Shown here piece by piece: positions 28,601 to 40,929 of a DNA stretch of 64,000 nt (its first letter is position 1; the number at the start of each line of letters is the position of its first letter). The stretch spans positions 12,612,501 through 12,676,500 of the forward strand of contig CANUEZ040000179.1 in NCBI GenBank assembly GCA_948099385.1, read 5' to 3'. The stretch comes from Fasciola hepatica (taxonomy: Eukaryota > Platyhelminthes > Trematoda > Plagiorchiida > Fasciolidae). The position numbers and the translations under genes were made by a program. A model generated the notes under the pieces. It did not search any database. It had not been told where the DNA came from and worked only from the letters and a program-made list of their open reading frames with translations.

Positions 28601-31600
28601 ATGTTGATAGACACGCACGTCTTAGAGTGGCCAAACACCAACTTTGCTCAAAAAAGCAAAGAATCTGGTGGCTAATTGCTCATTTCGATACTCATCGATG
28701 TGTTTTTGAGTAGGTTTCACTTCAGATGTGATTTTTAGATGAATTTCACTCAAACTTTACGTTCTGAGTGGAAGCAGAGATCTCTCATTTATCAAAATAA
28801 AAAGATGGCAAGAGGTCCAAGGTTCTCTGAGCTTGATCAAGGACAAGTACTCACACACAAAGACTCGGAGTTAAGTATTAGCCAGATTTCCAACAGAACT
28901 TCCAGGACCACCATAATCATACGTAAACTTTTGACATCACTAAGAGGAAAAACCGAATTCGATGAAAAATATCTGATCAGGCCATGGGAAGACTACTGCT
29001 TTGTGCTTCGGAACGACTTACGAGGGAATCGAAGCTTCAGATATCCCTACTACTACGACTACTGGATTTGAGCACTCGGCATGTACAGCCACTCCTACAA
29101 TCTGCACCGCATCCGCAGTACATCAGTGCCTTGGATGGCTGATGGTCATGTTCACACCGAAAGGAATGATCCGAAATTCACATCACTTTGAATGCAAGAA
29201 TGGATTTTGGTGATTTAGCAGGCACCACATGAGACACGGCTAGATAGGGGGCATCGTGGCTACGTACACCTGAGGGCATAAGCTAAGCAGAATCGCCGTG
29301 AGCAGGTTCAACAAACGCTCACTGAGATTGGTTACCATCTAACCAACTAATTATTTCATTTGATACAACATGTCTGTTCAAACCGATTCTGCATTAGGAT
29401 TAACGTACCGTATACCAGTATGAGGGTATGGTCCGACACATCGTTCGATGGACGGTTTAATCTTACTGGCAGACAGTGCGTCAACACCGGCCCCTACCGA
29501 GCCCACGAAATCACGACCGGCAAGACAGCCAATCGATGGCGTGAATCAATAGACGAGACGAATCCTGCCAGCGGCTTTCAAGCCTCAAGGCGAGGTCGGC
29601 CACAGCAGTCAGACCAATGTGCTGTGTGCAACATGTAGGTACATGTGACAGCAACTCATACATTCTTTGTTTTTCTCTAATGAAGCCGGATGGTTCTGAG
29701 GCAGGTCTGAGTTCTCACTTGAGATGGAGGGATGGAAAAAACGCCCAGCCATGGCCTTCTCACTATTTCAGTTTGCAAAGTTTTGGGTTGGAGTGATTTC
29801 AGTATGTTCTCGGATAAAATACTGTGATATTTTGCGAAGAGAAAAAGTTCAGCTTAGGTAGTCCTGGTGGAACCATGTACTACTGGCCGCAATTCCGGGA
29901 AAAACAAGCTGGAAATCAGTAGTGAAGCTTTTGGTAGTGGTTCTGTGATGCTCTGAGATGCAGGTTTTGCAGACGGAAATTCTCGGCTAGCAGCTCCAGA
30001 AGGGAAGAAGTCGGTTGATTTTCACTTCAGAACATTGAGTGACACCTTAGCGGGCGAGCTCCGTTGAAGTTATCGACGTGGCGGCAACCTCATTTGATGA
30101 GTTCGGCCAGTAAAGATTGACGTGTGAGGTCGACATGGTAAAATGAGTTTGTAAATAATTACTAGAGGTATTAAAATAGGATAGGTTTGGGAATTAATCA
30201 ATGAGGGGAAGATGTTCCTGTACGAGGAACTGAGGTGGCAACGTTTGATTTCTACAGGCATGCAATATAAATGGTTCTCCTGGGCTGCGTTGCCCACATA
30301 ATCTAGGCGCAAGGTTTTCTGATAAATTTATTTGTGTCTGTGTGAGTGTTATGATACCAAGTTGAAGGCAAAGACGAGCTGATGCATTAGAACGCCTTGT
30401 GAACATTATCACGTGGACAATGAGACTCATTTGGGTTGGGAGATTTACCGTCAAACTGCATAGTTTACAAACTCCTCCAACTTTTGTCTTATTCCCCGTA
30501 CTGGTCCAGTGTTGGCACAAAACCGTGCACGTAAGTCGGTTACATCTTACTAAAGGTTTTCGGTCACCAGATTCATTCAAGGGTTTTTCGTCAATTTAGA
30601 TTGGTCTGCTGGCGTGAATCCAATAGTTCTTACATTTTCGCATTCTGCATGGCAGTTTCGATAAGCAGATTTGGGAACACTCTGTGCACATAGAAGCTAA
30701 TGGTCCACAATAGGTGTGTCTGGGTTTAAGCTAACCAATTTCTGCCCAGTTATTTCGGAAATTGTTCGAAGCTGTCTGTTCCCGCTGTTTAGCTCGGTAA
30801 TCCAATTGAACGCAAATTAGCATATTAACCCGTGTGCAATTGAGAAGGTTCAAGGAAATGCTCGGAAATCTTTACCATTTTGTCTCCTATCTGATCTGAT
30901 CAACTGGACCCAAAAGATTCGATTTATGACTCAAGGATCAGAACAAAATGAAACTTGGTTTCATTGTGTGGAAGATGGGAACGTTTGGGAATGAATTTGT
31001 GACTGAAATGACCAATGACACAAAATGGCTCAGACTAAACCCAGTTATACTTTTAAGTGAGGCTGAATAGCTGATACAACTGAACAAGTTAACGTCGAAG
31101 ACGGAGTAACATGTAGTTTTCTGACGTTTTTGGTTAGAACCATAAAAAATGCACTCTTCGTATCACGGACGAAGAACCAGTGTTGTAACCATTATGAACC
31201 AAGATCCACTGATTATTTCTCTACTTGTCTTTTCTAACCTTAGGTTTGCGATCACTTTGGAAGCAAGGTTGGTTACCGTCCTAACTTTTGTCTATCATCG
31301 GCTGGTTAGCTTTCAACTTGTTTCCTATGGTCGTAGACTGAACACCATTCAATAAAAAGGCTCAGGAAAGGTAAAAATATGGTTAGCTTATTGCAGAGGC
31401 ACTGTGACATCAAAATACAAATTAACCGGTGGATGAACACGTTTACTAACTGGTAGATCGCCTGTCTGTAGGCGACATCCCATTCCAAAATCGCAATACA
31501 TTCACAAGTTTACAGCCGTAATCTCACTTGAATTGTATGGAGGATGCGTTTGCGGAGAGTCCGTTCAGCTATCACACGGGGATTCTCCCAAAGTTATTTC

Positions 31601-34600
31601 ATTTTGTACCACGGCTGATCATCAGCAGGAGGACAGATAGTCCTAAGTATGGGCTTTCGATATGAGTACTATGGCATTATGCTTGGAAGCACACGACCGG
31701 TTACGCGGTTTTCGCCTCTCATCAGGTATGCATACCCGGTACTCTTCCGTCCAATCATCCTTATATTTGAGCACTGCGCAGTCAGTTTACAGCTGTAATC
31801 TCATTTGAATCGAATGAAGCGTGCACGGACGGGGAGTCCATTTTCATAAGTTGGTTAAACCTGTGTAGCCAGCAGCCTATGTACTGTCTGAACTGAGTCT
31901 ACAACATTCATCCAAAAGGATGAATGGCTGGACTTGATACAGTGATTAGCGCATAAAATGGCAAGGGGACGTTGTCTGACTTTGTTCAGATGCTTGTGAA
32001 TCAAAACTGGTTCATACGACGTTAGAAACAGCTACGGAACAAGAATAGCAACCAAACGTTTTAAGGCGGTTACTATCGTGGATTTTAATTCTTGGCTTGG
32101 TGGAATCAGAATTCTGCTACCACCGGTCAATTCCCTGTTCGTTAGCATTATATTTGTCTCGACTCACACATATATTTTACTTCGTTTTGTGATAGTTACA
32201 GATAAAAATTTACTTCGATTTATCTACCTGTTTATTTATTCATCGCTTCTATGGTTTTATTTTTATCAAAGCAATGAAACTGCAACAAAAGCGAGGTGAG
32301 GATCTACTTATCCAACTACAAGACACATTCACAAAAGTTATTCAGCAAATCTGTCCAATAATTTGTCTGTCATTCCAACAAATATTCAACCAAATAAGTA
32401 AACAGTGGGTCTGTTTGTGTAATAATCCTTGTATTTATCCTTACCATACAGGAGCACAAACTAGAATGAAAAAAACATCAAATTACCAGTTTCTGGCACA
32501 TTTATATTATGTCTACACGGTTCCATCTAATCGGAACTCGTGTTTCACCGAATGTCATTCACACCGCGTTGGCTATTGACCGTAATCAGGTAGAGCATTT
32601 TGTTAATTTGATTTCATCAGTTCATAACAAACTAACACATATTACTGGACATCTGAAACGCTCGGGCTAGGTAATATGCTTTGTTCAACCAAAGGAACTT
32701 ATTCAACGTGATAAAAGATACCAATCACATTTTCTACTCGAAGAGTGCGGGGTTGTATTTGGAAGACAGAACAACTTCTCCCCGGAAGCATACTACCGAG
32801 TCCGCAGTTGTTGCCACTCATCAGGTACACTTGCTCGGTACTCCTCTGCCTAATCATACCCACACCTGATCACCCAACAGTTGGCTCGCAACTGTAATCT
32901 CATTTGAGTCGCAAGGAGCCTGATTTGACAAAGAGTCCATTTTTAGAAACACACGGAGATTTTTCCAAAGTTATTTCACGGTCAACCTTCAAAACAAGGA
33001 CACTCGGTCACAAGTATCGATCTTCGAAATGGTTAGTATGGTGCTTTATATGGATTGCAGGATACAAATTTCCACGGAAGCACAAGACCACGACTTTGAG
33101 TCAATACCCGTGTGATTCTAAAAATGAACTCTTCGCCCTGGCAGGCTCCATACGATTCCAATCCCTTTTTCTATATTCCTTTTAATCCGTCTGTTTTGAT
33201 GTTCATGAACTTTTTTATCCACGGGAAACCTGTCACTGATTTTTTTTAAAGCTTTCGAGAGACCATGCCGCAGGAGTGAGTTGTGAATACACTGCCATTT
33301 TACAAACTTGCTGCTTTATCCTTATGTTTCGACTGTTCAAACTCAGGAGACAGAAATGAGAGGAACAAAGACCGAATGCATTTATGAAGATAACCCAATA
33401 TTCCAAATCTAGGATTTGTAGTGCTGGGACATTCAGAGTTTCAGAGGACTGGAGAATATTCCTCAAACAACTCGGAAAACCGCATGCTCCCGTCGGCCAC
33501 GTCAGCAACGTGAAACGAACTGATTAACTAAGACAGTTTCATGGGACCTGCAGCCGTATATATGTATGTGTGTGTGCTTGCGCGTGTGTGTGGATGCACG
33601 TGATTGGTTAAAGTCATGATAGGTTAAGGTTTAAGGTCATACGCTTTTGGACACAGGGTGGGTTGGTGTAAGCAAACTCCTGTCGCAGGTTTGTCTTCTG
33701 AATTGCTTGTTCTGATTCGTCACTGATTATAAATATTTTATTATTCACTAGGCATGAACCATATGCGCAAAAAAATGAAGAAATAAATTACCCTGATATT
33801 TTCGACTAATTTAATCAGCACGACATTTGATAGGCAGCAGAAACAAACGATGAGTCACACCCTTGCAACTGGTAACTGTTCTGTTGTCTCATTTGGATTC
33901 TGATGTTTTACCCGAATTATCCATTCGTCAGTCATTGAGATTATTTCATCCAACAGTCAAATATAAATCGATCAAGCAAGTTTCGTCGATGGTGTTAAAG
34001 CCGGTCAAGATCTCCTGCAGTGGAAGTACAAACTGCGGTACTTATGACAAAATCTGCTGAAGCTTCTAGTTTACTCCGTCACAGATCAATTAGTTATTCA
34101 CACTACTTATTTCGCTTGCTGTACACAATCAAATAACAAGAATTCAAGTGTCCCGTTTAGGTAAACAGAGCTAGTTGGGTTCAGTTCAGCTCTTACAAAG
34201 TTTCATCTGTTGTGGAGCCGTCACCGGTGCAATACTCGTTACCGTTTAGTTGAGTTTGTTAATGATGGGGTGCATAGCCTCCAAACCAGACGTGTAATGT
34301 GATCAGCCGTATAGTGGCTGTGGCTATATGCAAACTGTGCATAAGTATACCCAGGCTTGGATATCAATTATAGGAGCAAATTAGTTACGGAGTGAAATAC
34401 AAACCCCAGAATAAGCTTGGCTTTCGTGTGTGCCTGTCTACGCGAATGCACAAACATGTCAGTCACAGCTTGCCGGGCTTCGCTAACGTAGCCCCGGTAG
34501 ATAGGCTGTCTGAGAAGTTGGTGTAGATAAGCTGGATGTGCATGAAGAATTCGAGTAGCTAAAATGGGGTGAGGATAGCATGAAACTTCGCTTCCGCTCA

Positions 34601-37600
34601 GACCATTACAAGTACTTGTGATGTGTACAGAATTGTTAAGGTCATGAGCGAATTAGAGTATTGAAATGACATATACAAGCTTGTTTAAACGAGCCAAAAG
34701 GATAAGTTATTACCTTGGGTACATTTTGTCCAAACTGTTCGGGATCACCTCAATTCGGTCCAAATGTTGGCATGCGGTCGAATTCCTGTTTATTAAACGG
34801 ATAATACCCTCACTTGATAAACAACAGTATCTATTGTATATGCTAGCTACTGAGAGACGTATCAGTTGTATAAAGTAGAATTTGAACTTGCCTCAAGATT
34901 TTGACCGAATGGAGGTGATCCCGATTTTTTTGGGCAGACTGTACTGTAACCCTTGATTGATCTTTGCATGCACGTTGTCAACCACTGATAACAGAAAGTA
35001 TCCTCATGTTTCCTTGTCTAATTTAAAGGAAGCTATCGTTTTGATGACGACGATGAGGACGACGATATTCTGGAAGATAGTAAGTAAACCTTTCCATTAG
35101 ATTTGTCTGATGGGTTTAGGCTTGGCATACATCTGTTCACGGCCTCGTTACTCACAACAAAGCGTGAGGTAAATTTGTTGTCGTCCTTCAAAGGAAGCGA
35201 TTCATTGAGTAATCCCAGCACCCAGTTAACCATCCGACTAACCTCTTTATTTCCAGCTCACGTATTACTCAACAGCTGTTGCAAGACATTTTCCATGTAC
35301 GAGAGAATATGGCTTTTTGTGGAAATCCCAGCAGGGAGCTTGGGTAGCTTTCATTTGAGACGAACGCGGTGCACCACGAATCTGAGTCCACATGGCTGAC
35401 CGCTAGAGAGGCATGTGTTGAGAAATATATAGACTTTGATTTATTTGATCTATCTTAGGGTGTACAAAAAACATTGGTAAGTGAAACCACTTATGGGAGT
35501 TATTGTTCTCACAGAATTAACCAGTGTAGTGAGCAGCACGAAATACGTCGAGGTTTGCAGTGAAAAATCCTCAAGACAAAACAAAAGCAATCCTGTAAAA
35601 CAAACCACAAGAAACAGATAAGCGAATAGATTCCTAATTACCTGGGACTTTTGATGTGAAATAAACAAAAAATAAAAATTGTTGTTGCATCTTAAAATGT
35701 CTCTCAACATGTGTGAACATGTTTTCAAAATTTCAGAGAAACCTAAATGCAGTTGTAAGTCCGGAATCCAAGCTTTTTTTTACCAGACTAAGTTATGCAA
35801 TGCATCTTAAGACGAATAACTGTTTCCAGTTCCTTTTTTGTTCAGATAATTGCAAAGTTCTCAGTGGTCACTCGTGTATAGTATCCCTGAAATCATTTAA
35901 TCTCATTGTACTGTCAGCGGAGGAACTTATAACGGAGAAAGTAGTTCCGTGTCTGAAGTTTTATAGAATTTTTACAAAGAATATAAATAAGTAGAATCAG
36001 CTTTGATTTTTCAGCTTAGTAGATTACTTATGAAATATCGTGCAGCATGTCTTATAATTCCCGTTCTACTTCTGAAGTCGCGCATCTATCTTTTTAAGCT
36101 GACCATCTGACGGCCTCGGTAGACCGACGAGTGAAACTCCACAGCTACCTACTACTACTGATGTCAGTAGTCAAAATCTGGATTGAAAACTACCAGTCCA
36201 AGGCTGGAATCAATGAGCAAACTACGTGATGGGTTTTATTCATCTGGTGCTTTATTTCGCGATATCATTCCAAGCAATGGAATCATGTTGTACACGATCA
36301 GGAAAACGTCCTAACATCGTGTTCAGTGGTAACTTTTACACCAGGGAAATCAGCACGGTCGTTAGCCTGGGGTCTTTGAAAATATACAAGTTTACTGGAT
36401 CAAATGAACCAACAGGAAGGGTTAGATTTTTGCAAGCAAGACTGTTCACCTAGTAATGGCGTACTCTACTACTTTTTGAGCTGTGCATGGCATCAGGTTT
36501 TTTGTCGCTTGATCTTCCCAACAACAAATCATGTCAGAATGGGTCAACAGACACTTTGAAGTCTAAGTCCCACTAAATAAACGTTTTTTCGTATATTTCT
36601 GAAACTAGCGTTCAATCCTGCCCTGCTTGCTGCTAATGTGGATGATGATATCGACTGTTTGGCATGTGAGTTTACTCCCGTGGCATATATAATAGTAGAG
36701 TTGACTGTGATGCACTCGAAAATGTACTCAGTATATAGTTCAATTTCTGTAACTTAACTAAGGCCATCTTGTAATGATACTAATTTTTCAATTTCCTCTT
36801 ATTTATGTTGACGATGAGCTACGTTATGGGTAACTGAAAGTATGCGATCTTGGTTGCCAAGGTAAAAAGCTCTGAGAAGAGTGAGCTATCAATTACCAAG
36901 GTTTAGGAACATCATTAGGCTGATCAAGAGGATCACATGAGTTATCCTATGTTATATTTCGGTAGGCTTACTATCGGAATGTTTTGGTAGGTGTTTCCTT
37001 AGCCAATATGTTTTTCAAGAATATGCCTTTATTGGAGGGTTGACAGAAAAATTTCATTATTTGAAGATTTCCCGATAAGTGCGATTTAGATTTTTTTTAA
37101 AGATGACTGCCTAACTTACAGAAAATAGAAGGTCCCAGTTCGCATCAATATGAGTGTTGGCTTCAAGGTCATTTAGCCGCATTTCGTTAATCCCTGGCAT
37201 TGCTATCGTGATGGCGATGAAAGATCCAGTAAAACCGAATTTTCTTGGTATCTCCTCGAAGAGCACCAAAGTAGAATCACAGATGCCTAAAAGTTTGAAT
37301 CTTTGGAGCCGTATCTTGCTTAGTATTGTACCACAAGTAGGAGCATCAGTTATTGGATAAATGAAATAAAAGCCACCCCAAGTGCACATTTCAAAGGTAA
37401 AAGACCTAACAAAACTAATGAATGTACCGAGGTCATGTGCATCGCCATCAAAAAGCAATGCCGGAAATCCCTGTTCCTAAACTAGCTCGGGAATGTACCC
37501 AAGCTCTCGCACTCCCTGTTGGACATAAGGTAGTGACAGTTCTCAATGCGGTCAGTATCACGTGATTTGAAGGCTGCATTGCAAGCGCAAAAAGTGTGCC

Positions 37601-38491
37601 TCGTATCGGTTTCCTGTCGTTTTGGCGATGGATCTGTTTATCGTATGAGTACTTGGTATATGAGGAGCTGTTGAGGGTTCGGAAAAATGTCATTTCGTGT
37701 ACGAATATCGCCCCAACAACTGTCCAGCTGAAAGTCAATATACCATACCGGCCATCATCATTCGTCTGGATCGGGATAAAACGCGTTTAGCTTTGTTGGT
37801 GGATTTCAACTAGCGAGGCCTCGATTGTTGGGGAAATCTTTACTGTTATGACTGTAAAAGTCCCGGAATTCAACGGCAGGAAGTTACCTGAATAAGTAAT
37901 AGTTTTTTTCTTCAAAATAATTCTTTATGGTTCGTTCCATGAGAGGTTTGTAATGTAAAGTCATGGAGCACTGTTTGCCTACTAATTATTCACTGTATGA
38001 CTTGTAAATGTATACGCAACTTCAAGATCCAGTTCATATGATTACCCTCCAATTGGGCAGATTTAAAAGTGATCGTATCTGATTTTAAGAGAGTAGCCAA
38101 AGGGCTACCTACATATTGGCCACCCACATGATGAACTCTATACCGATAAGACTGTAGAAAATCTTGGGGAATGAAACCTGACCACATGTTTCCACGCCGT
38201 GTATGAACTTTGTCTTTTGAATAACATTTAGGTTGATTGAATGTAAAAGCTATCTTGTTCCACTTCACATCATAGTTGCGGTCCACTGGTAACCTCGAAA
38301 ATATGGTTTAGCCTGAATTTTGATCATTGCTTTTCGCGGCATACAAGCGAACCACAAGGGTCATTTTCTTAAAACGTCATCACTACTTGTTGGTTATGGT
38401 GCATATAAAATGAAATACTTCTGCTTTAATGCTGTCGTTGACGACCACAAAAGTGCTTATAGGACATCCGTATGCATCAAAGTCGGCACTA

Positions 38492-38590
<99 letters not shown>

Positions 38591-40858
38591 AAATATAGTA
38601 AGTAGCATGTAAAAGTGTGGACAAAATGTCCCCGGAAGCACATGACCGGTTTCGCGTTTATTCGTGTCTGTGTCACTGCTAACTCAACGAAAAACGAGGC
38701 TGCATGTGCAAGCTCTCATATCATCACAGTTGTGGTTCATTTGTGGGCTCTTCAATGAAGAGTATCTATTCACACTCCAGACGGTTCAAATTAGATTCTA
38801 GTGAAAGAAAGTGAAAAAGGGATAACAGAAAGAGAGAGTGGGAGGTAGGGATTACATTTCCTTTGGGGACTCACCAGGCATGCTGCAACGCTTATGGGTT
38901 GTCCTCTCTGGCATACAAGTGCTTCTTCGGCAAACAGTTAAAACGTATGCAACTCTGTGTGCGATATCAAACCTAAATGAAAACGACAACCTTTCAATCC
39001 TCTTGGTCACAACTCCAGAGAAGAGTTCTTCAGAGTATCATATGAGACCACAGCTTGCCAAAAACAACAGTAATGTCTTTGAAATTTCCTGCTCTTGACT
39101 CTATAAACGATACCCCGGTTATACTACTTACGAGTAGTCAGTTCTAGCGGTAGAACAGAATTATGATTGTAAGCAAGGACCACGAATGAACTGAGGCAGA
39201 AGTCGACAATCAGATAAACTGTCGTTCGATCGACTGACAATGCGTAAGCAAAATGGCCGTGCTTAGAAGCCGAAAGCATTCATTTTACGTATTGTTCATC
39301 AAAGAAAAAAGAAGGCTGGCTTGGAGATGAATAGAAACTGTGCGGTCAGATTTGACATGCGTTGGGTTTACCATAAAGTATTGGTTAAACAGATAAAACT
39401 CAGTGATTGATCAAAGGGCTTTTGTATTCACCTTTGCATATCTGATGTTCAGGCCCTGAAAAGTTCAATGACACCGAATGTAAGTATTGATTTGCAAGTG
39501 TATCTCTTCTTAGTGTCCAGTTCTGTAGCCCTCTAAAGTACTGGTATGTTCAAGTCAGATGTTCAAAAGCAATCAAGCATGGTACTTGTGTTAAATATCT
39601 TTGAAAAACTTTGCTTACTTCAAGATTATCTTTTTTCAGTTAACCATATTGTATGAATCTTCCATGTTGGTAATTGCAAGAACAAATCGTTTTGAACGTA
39701 GAGGTCCGTGTCTTCGCCGTTTATAATCCTGTCGAGCTTTTGTTCATGAATTCCTCGGAGTGGGATCACTAGGAAATTTGTGAAGAAAGACCAAGGAATA
39801 ACTTTCATCTCCGGCACGAATAGAGCTGACCATACCAATCCATTCAGGAAGTGATAAGCAGCCGAATGTGGACTGTCAATCAGGACGCTGATCAACAGCT
39901 GTGAGAACCGAACTCGAGGCCCTACGATCTTTAGGTCACCATGGTGACCGTCTGTTTCACACCTGAGGAAGAAGCCACGAATTTTCCTCCAAGTTATCAG
40001 GGAATTCCACCATTTGTGAAAGTTATAATGTTGACAACACAATGTTGTTGGTAGATGTAATACGTCAACGTTTCGGTTACCGTGGGTAACCTTTCTCAAG
40101 GCAATTTTACAATCGAAATTCTATCTTATAAATTGCCTGGAAAAAGGTTACCCTCGGTAACCGAAACGTTGGCGTATTACGTCTACCAACAACGTTGTGT
40201 AGTTAACATTATAACTTTCACAATAAAAACAACATATGGCTCATCAAATCTTCGACACACTCCTTACATCTTTTGGTCTAGATAATTACCATTTGACCAT
40301 TTGTTGAGGATTCTCGACTTACCACAAGTGCATACCTCCTACTGAGCTCCCAACTGACCGCAAAATAATGTGAGGCAGTTAAACTGTGTATGCTCGAAGT
40401 TCGGAGTAATTGTGCCAACCTTTAGCTATTATTATGAATAGATGAAATGGGTGTAGTTACTTCTTACGGCCGAAAATAACTGAGAAGGAATTGCACACAT
40501 ATTCATTACAATACAAGCTGGTAATAATGTATATTATGGAAAAAATGATCCCTTTTTTCTGCTTTAATGCTAAATTAAAATTTGTTTGCTATTTTTTTTA
40601 ATAATTTTTAAAGGTGGTTGCCTATCTGGTAAGCTTAGTTAAATGCAAATCTATTGTTGAACTATGGAGAGGAAGAGTGTCATCGCCAAGGTCAAAGATA
40701 ACCGTAGTGCACCACAATCTGCTTGGTTAAACACCCGCAAGAAAGTCAATCTCGTACAAGGTTGATCATGAGAAAAATGCTGAGAAATGATGAAACTGCG
40801 GTTACAAACCGGAAAACAAGAAAATATGAATAAGGTATAATATAATTACTCATGTTCA

Positions 40859-40929
<71 letters not shown>

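Noticed and set aside
39214..39243. 30-nt in-frame stretch before GTAAGC
   Set aside because: No pyrimidine tract before the AG.
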